This document shows positions 23,296-36,852 of a stretch of DNA of 64,000 nucleotides, piece after piece (within the stretch, counting starts at the first letter, position 1; each line of letters starts with the position of its first letter). The notes under the pieces were generated by a model. That model searched no databases and was not told where the DNA came from. It saw nothing but the letters and a program-made list of their open reading frames with translations. Source of the stretch: Salvia splendens. Taxonomy: Eukaryota; Streptophyta; Magnoliopsida; Lamiales; Lamiaceae. The stretch covers positions 21,465,883 through 21,529,882 of the forward strand of contig NC_056039.1 of NCBI RefSeq assembly GCF_004379255.2, given 5' to 3'. The translations under genes and the position numbers were made by a program.

Positions 23296-24779
23296 TGATA
23301 AGGCTAAATTTATGCATAGTTATAGGGGTGAAACTCATTCATTTGCGGGGTCTAACACTTGTTTTAAGCCAGGTATGTAGAAGGTTTTCGCCAGATCCAG
23401 TAATAGAGAAGGACAATTGCATGGTCCAAGGAAACTGGCGAATAAGTGAGAAATTTGAAGAAAAATTACAAGACGGAGGAAATCAAGGGGCTGAAGGGTA
23501 GAATGGAGATTTCTACGAAGGCTTCTAGAAGATTATGTCCGCACCTATATAAAGAAGAAAGCATGCAATCAGAGGGGACCTTCTCGGTGGAGGCCTGATG
23601 ACCAGATTGTTGCTCTAGCTCACTCTCTTCTACATACTTTTGGGTTTTATCGGGAAATTGTAGGGGTCTGGGTTTTACTTTGCTAGTCTGTAGTTGGGCA
23701 ACACCGTCCTCGCAGAGGGCGAAGATACACTTTAATCGCTTTCATTTTACTTACCGTCGCGAATTTCACCGAGCTTCGCCGTTCGAAGCTCGGCACTGTT
23801 TGCTGTTGAATTTCCATCGTTTATGCAATTTCTATTTTCTGTGTTTGAGCTGCTGTTGATTTCGATTATGGAAGTTTATCATTTTGAGTTTGTTGCGATC
23901 GCTGAGTTAGATGTCTGAATTTCATGTTGGTTGCTGAGTTTGAGTAAGATCGTTGGAATCTAGCATTGACCGGAGCAGATTTGTTGAATCTGAGACTATG
24001 GAGTTATATCAGGTTGTTGTTGGGTTCGGATTGCTTGGATCCAGAGTGGGTTAAGCATCCGACATTTGGATCTGAAATAGAGTGATCGAGATTTATGCCT
24101 AGCTTTCATGTTTTCTTTTCATTCCGTCTAGTATATGTAGATCTGTTTTATTTCTGGCTGTTTGCAAGTTTCCGACGTCCGAATTTCTATATTCTGTTCG
24201 AATCTAGATACATGCTCTGTTTTCTTCATGTTCGTGTTTAATTCAGTTGATGAGATGCGTGTTGTTGTTAGTAAAATCCTTAGTTAGTTAGTTGCTGCTT
24301 TCCTTCCGTACTTGATATTTCTGGAAGTTGGTCCCCACTTTTATTCGTTTTCTGTTTAGTTGAATTAGGAAGTTGGTTGCTAAGTCTAGAAAGGTAGTTG
24401 GTTATTCCGTAGTCATGAGAATGTTCGATGTCAGCATGATGTTTACAGTTTCCTAGGTCTAGTGTTTGATTTTGTGCCTAGTTCTAATAGTAGTTAACCT
24501 CAACCCAATTTGCGTGGCAGCAGCCGCTTTTTAAACCAAGGTCTCAAGATGCTTTCTTACGTGTCCATCTTCGTGGGATCGACCCCTGCTTCTCTATACT
24601 AATCTATAGTATAACGGGTTGAGGGATCTTTGAAAAACGAGCTTGTGTGTCCAACGACTAAGTCTTCTATATTCCCTTGAGTTCCTAGACCTAGTGATCT
24701 AGTGGATTCATTGGACTTACTAGCTCGACCTAGAACAGTAGAACACACCGTACACACTCTAGCTCCAAGTGGCTTTTCA
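23296..24779 (+). repeat. Element C LTR, copy 1
   Basis: 1484 bp, from TGATAAGG to TTTTCA. A good TATA box, TATATAAAG, lies at 23546-23554, so transcripts would start around 23580. The target duplication AAGAC precedes it, and the tRNA-Asp primer site follows two bases after its end. Confidence 0.92.
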
Positions 24780-24781
24780 AA

Positions 24782-24798
24782 TGGCGCCGTTGCCGGGG
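24782..24798 (+). promoter_or_regulatory. Element C primer-binding site (copy 1), tRNA-Asp
   Basis: TGGCGCCGTTGCCGGGG is exactly complementary to the 17-nt 3' end of plant tRNA-Asp (including CCA), two bases after the LTR. This primer is common in Athila-type elements. Confidence 0.88.
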
Positions 24799-24884
24799 AT
24801 GGATGGCGTAATCTGTGATTGTGTTTGGAGGATTTTGGCGTACATAGTTTTAATTTCTCTTTTCTTTTTCTTTATTTTCAATTT

Positions 24885-26768
24885 ATGAGCAGAGGCTCAC
24901 GATTTGGACACTGGGGTGACTCATCTGAGTGGAGGAACGAGCAGTTTATTTGGCAAGTCAAGGACACAGCATCTACAGTTACCACCAGATCGGGGTTATT
25001 AACGGGAGATCCATTTCCATTCGGTTCAGAAAGTGAAGAGGATTGGAATTCGACAGGAAGGGAGGATCCTAAATCATCTTCAGAGACAGATACAGAGGAA
25101 ATAGAAATCGGAGACATTGCGCACGTAGTCGATCCAGATCCGGAGATTGGTTCGTTCACTGCCCATTTCGATGGTGAGCCAGCCCAAGCTATAATGATGA
25201 ATCCGCGCCGGAGGAGGACTATCGCCTGCGCGCGATTACTTTTGCCTGCGCGAGATTCCTTTTGCCTTAAATGAATTCAGCAAATTGTGTAGCATTCAGA
25301 AGAGACCGAATGATGCAACGGAGGAGGCCAACACGTGGTTATTAAGGTTACCCCCAAATTTGATCCGCACATGGAGGGACTTTAAATTGGAGTTCCTAGA
25401 TTACTTTTTCCCCTCCAACAAGACAAATGCTCTGAAGAAGGAGATAGTGGAGTGCAAACAGGACTACGACGAGTCGTTGAGCCAATATTGGTCACGATTC
25501 AAGGGGTTGCTGGACACCTGCCTGAATCACAGAATGATCGAGGCAGAGATTTATTATTTGTTTTATGAAGGAGCAAACCCCGAGTCGAAGGATTTGATGA
25601 ACTCCTCGAGTGGGGGAAACTTTACGAAGAAGAGGGGTAGCGAGGCAAGAGAGATTCTGGGAAAATTGATAGAGGCTAAAAAGGCATATGACAGCCCGAT
25701 GAATGCTATGAGGAGGGGAACAGCAAATTCCCTGAGGGAGCAGGATGACGAGAGAGTAGAGGAGAGAATAGATAGGCTTGAGAAAGCATTGTTGAATGCA
25801 ATAGAGAAAACCACTCCGCCAGCTACACAAGTGAAAGATAAATCTTCAGGTCTAGGAGATATCCAGCTTCAACAATGTTACGGTCCCCAAGAGGGAGAGT
25901 ACCAGGCCCAGGTTAATGCGATGGGAAGTTAGAATCCCGATGGGAGTTAGAACACAGGAAGACAGAGAGACGCACCCTGGAGGAACCATCCCAATTTTAG
26001 ATGGTCTGAACCCTAAACACTCAGTTGACACATCGACCAGAAAGACAGACTAACTGGTCTGGAAGGAATCATGAAGGGCAGGGCAACTGGAACAATCGGA
26101 ACTAGGGAGATCACTCTAATTGGGGGGAACAAGAATTAGAATCAGGGGAACTCTTATATGCCACCACATCAAAGAAACTACACCGGAAATTATCAGAACC
26201 CCCAACCTACTTACCAGGGAAATCAAGGGAGGGAAATCAGTATAACAACAGTTCAGGAGGTCAAGGAAACTTCCGCCAGAATCAAGGAAGTGGTCCGCAT
26301 CTGGGTCCAGGACCAAGTTCTGGCCAGTCTAATTCTAAACCACCAAGGAATCTAGATGATCTGGTACATGACCTAGTCAGTTCTCAACAGCATATACAAA
26401 ACAATATGCAGTCTAATAATGACGTGGTGCATAAGCTCCAGGATGCTCTATTGGAATAAAAGGCAACAATGGATATGTTGGCAAAACAAATGTCCCAGAT
26501 CGCTACATCCTTGAGCGAGATACGAGGAAATGAAGGGAAGATTCCTGCCTCAGTAAAGCCGCCAGACAGAGCTAACATCAGTGAAATCACTTTGCGATCT
26601 GGGCGAGGTTATGAAGGTCCAGCGATGAGGAAGGAGGAAGAAACGCCTTCCGTAAAGGGCAATGTAAGGAAGGATCTAATTTCTGAGTCCGAGGATGTGG
26701 AAGCAGGGGGTTCTAGGAATATAGATGACCTTCAGGAAGGTGGAGAAACCTTTACCAAGTGTGGCTGA
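24885..26768 (+). pseudogene. Athila-type gag, copy 1
   Basis: The first frame starts at ATG 24885 (MSRGSRFGHWGD...), ends at 25274, and is acidic. A frameshift near 25215 leads into the capsid region, open from 25285 to 25932 (DFKLEFLDYFFPSNKTNALK, then ...DLMNSSSGGNFTKKRG). Stops at 25930, ~25950 and 26458 break the Gln/Asn-rich tail. The last block (MDMLAKQMSQIATSLSEIRG, ISEITLRSGRGYEGP) is typical of the end of Athila gag. Gag would form the particle. There is no CCHC knuckle in readable form. The same lesions occur in copy 2 at 34675-36557, so they predate the duplication. Confidence 0.85.
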
Positions 26769-27063
26769 ACCATTTTTTCTAGACCCAGAGCTAGAAGTGG
26801 AGAATGAGGTAGCAAGAAAAGGAACTGATGAGTTTTCAGCTAGAGGTTCTACAGGTGCAGAGAAACAAGTGAAACCGTTCCCACACCGAGGAGAAGCTAA
26901 GAAGAAGAAGGATGAACCGGTGAATTTTATGGATATCTTTGGAAGGTTGGAGATTAACTTACCATTATTGCAGGCTCTGAAATAGCCGGTATTCAGTAAG
27001 TTCATTAAGGAGTTCATAGCTGGGAAGACCAGACCCAGTGGGAAGATTCTAATTGGAGAAAAT

Positions 27064-29482
27064 ATGTCAGCAGTAATTCAGAAGCGAAGGATGCCATCAA
27101 AATGCACTGACCCAGGTATGTTCACCTTACGCATTTCAATCGGGGATGTCAGAATTGAGCATGCTATGTGTGATTTAGGGGCATTGATAAATGTTTTATT
27201 ACCGCTTTCCATTTACAAGAAGCTGGTAGGAGTAGGGATGGTAGATACGAAGGTGGTAATCCAATTGGCGGATCGGTCGTGCATTTGTCCAGAGGGAGTT
27301 TTAGAAAATGTTATTGTCAAAGTGCATGATTTTCTGTATCCGGCCGATTTCCATGTTATTAAATGAGTGATAATGAATCTGCTGAGTCTAGCGGTGTGCT
27401 TCTAGGAAGACCTTTTCTCCGTACTGCTAAGACCATAATTGATGTGTTTGATCGGACCATATGCCTGGACTATAATGGGGAGAAATATACATTTAGCATC
27501 GATGAAGCAATGAAGAAACCTTTAGATGTTGAAAATTTGCATGCTATCGATATTATTAACCCCCTGGTCCAGGAATATCTTGAGACTGAGTTGATGCAGG
27601 AGCAGGTGGTTAATTCAGAATTAAGTCACTCTATTAACAGAGAGGTAGCTGGATGGTGCGAGGCAATGAACACAAAAAGATTTGACAGATGAGGAGTTGC
27701 CGAAGCTATTTCAGAGTTCTGTACGAATCCGAAGTCAGCTAGGTCAAGAGGATCAGCTCATGTTGCTAGTATGGAAACTACTCCCAGGTTTGGGAAGGGA
27801 ATGAAAACTGATGAAGAAAATGATCCCTTGCCCCAGGAAACAAGAGCTCCAAAGAAGGAATTAAAAAACGCTTCCACCAGAACTCAAGTATGCTTATCTA
27901 GAAGCGAATGAGACATTTCCAGTAATCATCAACATCAACTTGAATGAGGAACAGGAAAGGGAGTTACTGGAGGTGATCAGAAGGAATAAGAAGGCAATAG
28001 GATGGACTCTCTCAGACCTGGTGGGGATCAGTCCTGATCTTTGCATGCACCACATTAGGCTGGAGGAGGTGGCGAAGGCCTGTAGAGACCCACAAACGCA
28101 AGCTAAAATCCGAACATGAGAGAGGAAGTTCTGAAGGAAGTTTTGAAGCTACTTTCGCTAGGAATCATTACTCCATAACCTGATAGTGAGTGGGTTAGTC
28201 CGGTCCATATGGTACCCTAAAAAGTCAGGGATTCAGGTAGTCAAGAACGATAAAAATGAATTGGGTTCCCACGCTCGACTTGTTAGCTAGGTGGAGGATG
28301 TTGCATTGATTATAGGAAGTTAAATGAAGCAACCAGGGAAGGATCATTTTCCCCTGCCTTTCATCGATCAGATGCTGAAAGATTGGCAGGTAAGGCAATA
28401 TTTCTGCTTCCTTGATGGATATAGTGGACACTTCCAGATCTATGTAGATCCAGAAGATCAAGAGAAGACTACATTACTTGCCCTTTGGCACGTATGCTTA
28501 TAGAAGGATGCCGTTTGGGTTGTGCAATGCGCCAGGCACTTTTCAACGGTGTATGATGAGTATCTTCTCGGATCTGCTGGAGGATTGTATCGAGATTTTA
28601 TGGACGACTTCACTGTGTATGGGAATTCTTTGACTCTTGTTTAGCAACCTTGGATATAGTGTTGAGGAGATGTCAGGAGAAGAATTTTGTCCTCAATTTT
28701 GAAAAATGTCACTTCATGGGTACCCAAGGGAATCTTCTTGGGGCATGTAGTCTCAGAGAAGGGCATGCAGGTGGACCCAGGCAAAGGTCGACGTGATTTC
28801 AAAGTTGCCTTACCCTATGACTCAGAAAGAAGTAAGGGGATTCCTAGGGCATGCGGGTTTCTATAGAAGATTTATTAAGGATTTTGAAAAGATTGCCCAA
28901 CCACTCACTCATCTGTTGCATAATGATGTGGATTTCGTTTCAATGAGAAGTGGCAGGAAGCTTTTCAGCTATTGAAAGATAAACTAGTCTATGCTCCTAT
29001 TATTAAGCGCCTGACTTGGGAGTTTACCTTTTGAAATAATGTGTGACGCAAGTGATTACGCAGTAGGGGCAGTGCTAGATCAAAGAATTGATGGGAAAAG
29101 CTATGTGATTTTTTATGCATCGAAAACACTCAATCAAGCTCAGAAAAACTATGACACACGGAGAAGGAAATGCTGGCGGTCGTGTATTCCTTTGAAAAGT
29201 TCCGACCATACTTACTGGGGTCGAGGGTGATAGTTTTCACTGATCACGCTGCTATTAAGTACTTACTGGCTAAGAAGGAATCCAAGCCAAGGTTACTCCT
29301 GCAGGAATTTGACTGGGAAGTCAGAGACAAGAAGGGGATAGAAAATAAAGTGGCAGACCACTTGAGTAGAATTTTCCAGGGAGAGACTGACGAAGCAATA
29401 CCTGATGCATTCCCGGAGGAGCATCTGTATTACATGGAAAATGGTGCTAGACCCATTAGATGGGAAGAGATAATGGCCAGTA
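27064..29482 (+). pseudogene. Athila protease-RT-RNase H, copy 1, many one-base frameshifts
   Basis: This is the same sequence as the intact frame at 36853-39260 but broken repeatedly by single-base insertions and deletions: an extra TTA near 27197, a lost A near 27362, an extra A near 27676, and many between 27880 and 29170. Few are substitutions. Domains are still readable in pieces: protease (CDLGALINVL), RT (FMDD region shifted near 28600) and RNase H (VMCDASDYAVG-type, near 29040). The pattern looks more like sequencing error than decay of a pseudogene, because substitutions would otherwise dominate. Confidence 0.8.
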
Positions 29483-32400
29483 TTCTTTGAATGGGACAGA
29501 TAAGTCTCATTTTGAACTTAGTACTCTTTACTTGCCTTCAAAGTCCATTATTACAATTTGATTAGAAAATTTTTATTCTTTTGTTTCCACTTGGGTCTTC
29601 TGGAGTCCCTAAATTTTCAGTCATACTCCTTCTGTGTGATTCAATTCCGACCAAGTTACGACGTTATAATGAATCATTGGAGTTCTTGCACAGACTATCG
29701 TAGAATTAGAGCCTTAATTGCCCTTTCAGATACATATGAATAAACAAGCTCTATGACGCACTTAGGAATTGATACACCAACCAGAAATGTCGGCCAACCA
29801 ACAACACGAAATGTAAGTATTCCATATCTACGCACGCGTATAACAAGCGGGTACAATATCGCATATTTGCTATGTAGACAAGTACTACTAGTCCCCAAAA
29901 AAAAAAAAAAAAAACACAAAAAACAAAAAAAAAATAAGAATATAAATTTTAAGGAATACAAGTGGAATCGAATGATTGTACAATACTCTAGAAAAAAATG
30001 TTTGATCGATCGAAATGCTTATTAAGAGTAGTGAACCACAAGAAATGAAGACTCAACAAGGTTATGAAAAGCATGGAGAAAGTCCGAGTACATTCGTAGA
30101 TAAACATGAGTAAAAAAAAGTCGGTGCCGAATCATGACAATAAGGATCGCGGTAAGCACGAAAGTATCTTGAAGACTGTGAAAGTTGACTACCCTAGCTA
30201 AACGGGAGGTTCCGAGGTCAATCCGCTAGCTCAATTGCTACAAATACAATCGATGCAAGCATTAGAGAACTCGACAATGAAATCTAAGATGAGAAATGGC
30301 TTCAACCAGTCGGCCGAAATAAATGAATTAATTAATGGCTTGAATCAACCATATTATCTCAGTCACCATGTAGAATGGCGCTTAAGGAGTAAAAAAACAT
30401 TTAAGATCCAATTACAAGAACTACTAGGCCTGGGTTTTTATTAGACTTAGTGTGTGACCATAGGGTACACCAACATTCTTCGTAAAAAAAGACAGAACAT
30501 TGAGGATGTGTATCGACTATCGAGAGCTAAACAAGTTGACCCTCAGAACAAGTACCCTTTACCGAGGATTGATGACCTCTTTGACCAGCTCCAAAGATCC
30601 GTGTATTCTCGAAAATGGACTGGAGATCGGGATATCGTCATCTGAAAGTTTGACAGGACGATATACCCAGACTGCCTTTCGCACCAGATATGGCCATTAC
30701 GAGTTACTATAATGTCTTCTGGGCTTACAAATGCCCCAACTGTGTTCATGGACCTAATGAACCCGGGTTCCACCATCCCCATACTTGGTCAAGTTCGTCC
30801 TAGTCTTTTATAGATGATGTGCTCATTTACTCGAAGAACGAGGAGGAACACGAGGAACATCTGAGGACCACTTTGGAGACATCTGAGGAAACTCTATGCT
30901 AAACTTAGCAAGTGTGAGCTCTGGCTTAACGAGGTAAACTTCCTTGGACACATAGTGACGACAGAAGAGATCCGAGTAGATCCTTCCAGGGTGGAAGCTG
31001 TACAACGTTGGCAGTCACCAACGATACCAAGTGAAATTCAGAGTTCTTAGGATCGGCTGAATATTACCGAAGAATTATTGCAAGGATTTTTCCAAATAGT
31101 AAGGTCAATGACTCAACAACTCAAGAAGGAACTAAGGTCAATTGGACGCCAGAATGTGAAGCAAGCTTTCAACTGTTGAAGAAAAAGTTGACCATGACCC
31201 CTGTTCCTAGTCATGCCAAAACCAGGGAACAGGTTATGTGGTGTATATAGATGCATCAAAGGTCGGACTCGGATGCGTGCTAATGTAGAATTGTAAGGCG
31301 ATCGCATATGCGTCACGCCAGTGATGGCCACACGAGTCGAACTACCCGACACACAACTTGGAATTGCGGCAGTGATATATGCTTTGAAGATTTGGAGACA
31401 TCATCTCTATGGAGTTCGATGTGAGATCTGCATGGACCACAAAGCCCCAAGTACTTCTTCGAGCGGAAAGATTTGAACATACGGCAACGAAGATGGCTAG
31501 ATTAGTCAAGGATTATGACTATGGTATAAATTATCATCCAGGCAAGGCGAACGTGGTAGCAGACGCCTTGAGCAAAAAGACTACGCCTCAATTGGCCACT
31601 TTTCTCACATAGAATGATGAACTCATCCGCGAGTTTCGCTAAGATGCGATTGGAAGTAGTAAGAGCACCGGAGAAGGTGAACAGTAGAATTGCCACCTTG
31701 GTAATAGAACCTGATTTAAGGGCCAGGATCATCGATGCTTAAAGACGTGATGAGGCATTAGAGAAAGTTCGTCTGAAAGTGAGGACAAGCAGGGAGAAAG
31801 TTACCGCGAAGAAGCAGATAACGCTCTCACTTTCGAATAAAGGCTATGTGTACCAAATGACGAGGCGCTCAGAAAAAATGAGATCATGAGTGAAGCTCAT
31901 GGGACACCATACACTGCCCATCCTAGGAGTACAAAAATGTACCAGGACATGAAGAAACAATTTTGGTGGGATGGCATTAAAAGGTGGCATAAGCGTCGTT
32001 TGTGGAAAGGTGCTTGGCATGTCAGCAAGTGAAGGCTTTACATCAATGACCCTATGAGAATTACAACCCCTTAAGATTCCAGAATGGAAATGGGAACACA
32101 TTGCAATGGACTTTGTGACGGGACTGCCAAGTCCCAATGAGGAAATACTGCCATCTTGGTGATTGTAGATCGCCTCACCAGAGTGCTCATTTTATACCAA
32201 CTCGTATCACATATGGATCAGACAAGTTGGCTCAGATCTATATACAAGAGATCATACGCTTACATGGTGTACAAGTAACGATCACCTCGGATCGAGATTT
32301 AAAATTTATTTCTAGATTTTGGATACGCATGCAGCGAGAGCTAGATACCCTATTGAACTTCAGTACCGCATTCCATCGACAGACAGACGGACAGTCCTAA

Positions 32401-33085
32401 AGGACAATCCAGACCTTGGAGAATATGTTGAGAGCCGTAGTGCTCGACCGTGAGGAACTGGGAGCCAGTACTGCCACTTATAGAGTTTGCTTACAACAAT
32501 AGTTACCAGACAACTATAACATGGCCCCATATGAAGCGCTTTATGGAAAGATATGTATATCACCGCTCTACTGGGATGAGGTCGGCGAGAAAAGAATTCT
32601 CGGACCAGACTCTGTGGAAGAGATGATACAAATTGTCCGACAAATCCGGGAAAGGATCAAAGAAGCTCAGGATAGGTAGAAATCTTACGCCGACGCTCGC
32701 AGAACCGATCTACAGTTTTTCTGAAAGTATCCCAGTCGAAAGGGATAACGAGATCCAGCGTCAAGGGCAAGCTAAGACCGCGTTTCATCGGACCCTATGA
32801 AATCTTAGAAACAGTCGGCCATGTGGCGTACAGATTAGCACTTCCGGCGAGCTTCGAAAATGTGCACAATGTTTTTCATGTGTCACAATTGAGGAAATAT
32901 GTGTTCGACCCCCAAACATATAGTTCACAAGAAGAACTGGTGTTAGAACCGTATTTGAGCTATGAAGAAAGGCCAGAAGCAATAATGGATCGAAAAGTGA
33001 AAGAGTTGAGGAATAAAGCTATTACGACAGTGAAAGTTCTATGGAAGCATCACGGCCACGAGGAAGCGACGTGGAACTTGAAGAC
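29483..33085 (+). pseudogene. Element A internal/pol remnant, duplicate copy
   Basis: This repeats 19736-23295, carrying the RT, RNase H, integrase and C-terminal remnants of A in order. Stops shared with the first copy include the TAA at the integrase Glu position (32398-32400). It also has extra one-base deletions and insertions, for example around 30540-30780, 31045, 31205, 31980-32190 and 32450-32520. The first 500 bp are badly scrambled by indels. It ends with AAGAC at 33081-33085, directly before the duplicated C LTR. Confidence 0.85.
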
Positions 33086-34569
33086 TGATAAGGCTAAATT
33101 TATGCATAGTTATAGGGGGTGAAACTCATTCATTTGCGGGGTCTAACACTTGTTTTAAGCCAGGTATGTAGAAGGTTTTCGCCAGATCCAGGAATAGAGA
33201 AGGACAATTGCATGGTCCAAGGAAACTGGCGAATAAGTGAGAAATTTGAAGAAAAATTACAAGACGGAGGAAATCAAGGGGCTGAAGGGTAGAATGGAGA
33301 TTTCTACGAAGGCTTCTAGAAGATTATGTCCGCACCTATATAAAGAAGAAAGCATGCAATCAGAGGGACCTTCTCGGTGGAGGCCTGATGACCAGATTGT
33401 TGCTCTAGCTCACTCTCTTCTACATACTTTTGGGTTTTATCGGGAAATTGTAGGGGTCTGGGTTTTACTTTGCTAGTCTGTAGTTGGGCAACACCGTCCT
33501 CGCAGAGGGCGAAGATACACTTTAATCGCTTTCATTTTACTTACCGTCGCGAATTTCACCGAGCTTCGCCGTTCGAAGCTCGGCACTGTTTGCTGTTGAA
33601 TTTCCATCGTTTATGCAATTTCTATTTTCTGTGTTTGAGCTGCTGTTGATTTCGATTATGGAAGTTTATCATTTTGAGTTTGTTGCGATCGCTGAGTTAG
33701 ATGTCTGAATTTCATGTTGGTTGCTGAGTTTGAGTAAGATCGTTGGAATCTAGCATTGACCGGAGCAGATTTGTTGAATCTGAGACTATGGAGTTATATC
33801 AGGTTGTTGTTGGGTTCGGATTGCTTGGATCCAGAGTGGGTTAAGCATCCGACATTTGGATCTGAAATAGAGTGATCGAGATTATGCCTAGCTTTCATGT
33901 TTTCTTTTCATTCCGTCTAGTATATGTAGATCTGTTTTATTTCTGGCTGTTTGCAAGTTTCCGACGTCCGAATTTCTATATTCTGTTCGAATCTAGATAC
34001 ATGCTCTGTTTTCTTCATGTTCGTGTTTAATTCAGTTGATGAGATGCGTGTTGTTGTTAGTAAAATCCTTAGTTAGTTAGTTGCTGCTTTCCTTCCGTAC
34101 TTGATATTTCTGGAAGTTGGTCCCCACTTTTATTCGTTTTCTGTTTAGTTGAATTAGGAAGTTGGTTGCTAAGTCTAGAAAGGTAGTTGGTTATTCCGTA
34201 GTCATGAGAATGTTCGATGTCAGCATGATGTTTACAGTTTCCTAGGTCTAGTGTTTGATTTTGTGCCTAGTTCTAATAGTAGTTAACCTCAACCCAATTT
34301 GCGTGGCAGCAGCCGCTTTTTAAAACCAAGGTCTCAAGATGCTTTCTTACGTGTCCATCTTCGTGGGATCGACCCCTGCTTCTCTATACTAATCTATAGT
34401 ATAACGGGTTGAGGGATCTTTGAAAAACGAGCTTGTGTGTCCAACGACTAAGTCTTCTATATTCCCTTGAGTTCCTAGACCTAGTGATCTAGTGGATTCA
34501 TTGGACTTACTAGCTCGACCTAGAACAGTAGAACACACCGTACACACTCTAGCTCCAAGTGGCTTTTCA
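33086..34569 (+). repeat. Element C LTR, copy 2 (5' LTR of the longer C copy)
   Basis: 1484 bp, nearly identical to 23296-24779 with a few one-base indels (near 33365, 33880 and 34321). TATA box TATATAAAG at 33337-33345. It is preceded by AAGAC as part of the duplicated junction. Confidence 0.92.
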
Positions 34570-34571
34570 AA

Positions 34572-34588
34572 TGGCGCCGTTGCCGGGG
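34572..34588 (+). promoter_or_regulatory. Element C primer-binding site (copy 2), tRNA-Asp
   Basis: TGGCGCCGTTGCCGGGG, two bases after the LTR, the same as at 24782-24798. Confidence 0.88.
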
Positions 34589-34674
34589 ATGGATGGCGTA
34601 ATCTGTGATTGTGTTTGGAGGATTTTGGCGTACATAGTTTTAATTTCTCTTTTCTTTTTCTTTATTTTCAATTT

Positions 34675-36557
34675 ATGAGCAGAGGCTCACGATTTGGACA
34701 CTGGGGTGACTCATCTGAGTGGAGGAACGAGCAGTTTATTTGGCAAGTCAAGGACACAGCATCTACAGTTACCACCAGATCGGGGTTATTAACGGGAGAT
34801 CCATTTCCATTCGGTTCAGAAAGTGAAGAGGATTGGAATTCGACAGGAAGGGAGGATCCTAAATCATCTTCAGAGACAGATACAGAGGAAATAGAAATCG
34901 GAGACATTGCGCACGTAGTCGATCCAGATCCGGAGATTGGTTCGTTCACTGCCCATTTCGATGGTGAGCCAGCCCAAGCTATAATGATGAATCCGCGCCG
35001 GAGGAGGACTATCGCCTGCGCGCGATTACTTTTGCCTGCGCGAGATTCCTTTTGCCTTAAATGAATTCAGCAAATTGTGTAGCATTCAGAAGAGACCGAA
35101 TGATGCAACGGAGGAGGCCAACACGTGGTTATTAAGGTTACCCCCAAATTTGATCCGCACATGGAGGGACTTTAAATTGGAGTTCCTAGATTACTTTTTC
35201 CCCTCCAACAAGACAAATGCTCTGAAGAAGGAGATAGTGGAGTGCAAACAGGACTACGACGAGTCGTTGAGCCAATATTGGTCACGATTCAAGGGGTTGC
35301 TGGACACCTGCCTGAATCACAGAATGATCGAGGCAGAGATTTATTATTTGTTTTATGAAGGAGCAAACCCCGAGTCGAAGGATTTGATGAACTCCTCGAG
35401 TGGGGGAAACTTTACGAAGAAGAGGGGTAGCGAGGCAAGAGAGATTCTGGGAAAATTGATAGAGGCTAAAAAGGCATATGACAGCCCGATGAATGCTATG
35501 AGGAGGGGAACAGCAAATTCCCTGAGGGAGCAGGATGACGAGAGAGTAGAGGAGAGAATAGATAGGCTTGAGAAAGCATTGTTGAATGCAATAGAGAAAA
35601 CCACTCCGCCAGCTACACAAGTGAAAGATAAATCTTCAGGTCTAGGAGATATCCAGCTTCAACAATGTTACGGTCCCCAAGAGGGAGAGTACCAGGCCCA
35701 GGTTAATGCGATGGGAAGTTAGAATCCCGATGGGAGTTAGAACACAGGAAGACAGAGAGACGCACCCTGGAGGAACCATCCCAATTTTAGATGGTCTGAA
35801 CCCTAAACACTCAGTTGACACATCGACCAGAAAGACAGACTAACTGGTCTGGAAGGAATCATGAAGGGCAGGGCAACTGGAACAATCGGAACTAGGGAGA
35901 TCACTCTAATTGGGGGAACAAGAATTAGAATCAGGGGAACTCTTATATGCCACCACATCAAAGAAACTACACCGGAAATTATCAGAACCCCCAACCTACT
36001 TACCAGGGAAATCAAGGGAGGGAAATCAGTATAACAACAGTTCAGGAGGTCAAGGAAACTTCCGCCAGAATCAAGGAAGTGGTCCGCATCTGGGTCCAGG
36101 ACCAAGTTCTGGCCAGTCTAATTCTAAACCACCAAGGAATCTAGATGATCTGGTACATGACCTAGTCAGTTCTCAACAGCATATACAAAACAATATGCAG
36201 TCTAATAATGACGTGGTGCATAAGCTCCAGGATGCTCTATTGGAATAAAAGGCAACAATGGATATGTTGGCAAAACAAATGTCCCAGATCGCTACATCCT
36301 TGAGCGAGATACGAGGAAATGAAGGGAAGATTCCTGCCTCAGTAAAGCCGCCAGACAGAGCTAACATCAGTGAAATCACTTTGCGATCTGGGCGAGGTTA
36401 TGAAGGTCCAGCGATGAGGAAGGAGGAAGAAACGCCTTCCGTAAAGGGCAATGTAAGGAAGGATCTAATTTCTGAGTCCGAGGATGTGGAAGCAGGGGGT
36501 TCTAGGAATATAGATGACCTTCAGGAAGGTGGAGAAACCTTTACCAAGTGTGGCTGA
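34675..36557 (+). pseudogene. Athila-type gag, copy 2
   Basis: It is nearly base-identical to copy 1 (24885-26768). The N-terminal frame runs 34675-35064 and the capsid frame 35075-35722, separated by a frameshift. A Gln/Asn/Pro-rich tail follows, then the terminal block from 36258 (DMLAKQMSQ..., LRSGRGYEGP). One G fewer in a run near 35911 keeps a 112-codon frame (35910-36248) that is closed in copy 1. Shared stops show that this gag was already dead before the copies arose. Confidence 0.85.
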
Positions 36558-36852
36558 ACCATTTTTTCTAGACCCAGAGCTAGAAGTGGAGAATGAGGTA
36601 GCAAGAAAAGGAACTGATGAGTTTTCAGCTAGAGGTTCTACAGGTGCAGAGAAACAAGTGAAACCGTTCCCACACCGAGGAGAAGCTAAGAAGAAGAAGG
36701 ATGAACCGGTGAATTTTATGGATATCTTTGGAAGGTTGGAGATTAACTTACCATTATTGCAGGCTCTGAAATAGCCGGTATTCAGTAAGTTCATTAAGGA
36801 GTTCATAGCTGGGAAGACCAGACCCAGTGGGAAGATTCTAATTGGAGAAAAT

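Larger units (their letters stand above)
19736..29482 (+). repeat. Tandem duplication, copy 1 (~9.75 kb)
   Basis: The unit consists of A internal sequence (19736-23295), the C LTR (23296-24779) and C internal sequence to mid-pol (24780-29482). It repeats directly at 29483-39260. The junction near 29482 joins ...GATAATGGCCAGTA to TTCTTTGAATGG, with at most ~3 bp of microhomology. The first ~7 kb reads cleanly. From about 27190 to the junction it differs from copy 2 by frequent one-base insertions and deletions. Confidence 0.9.
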
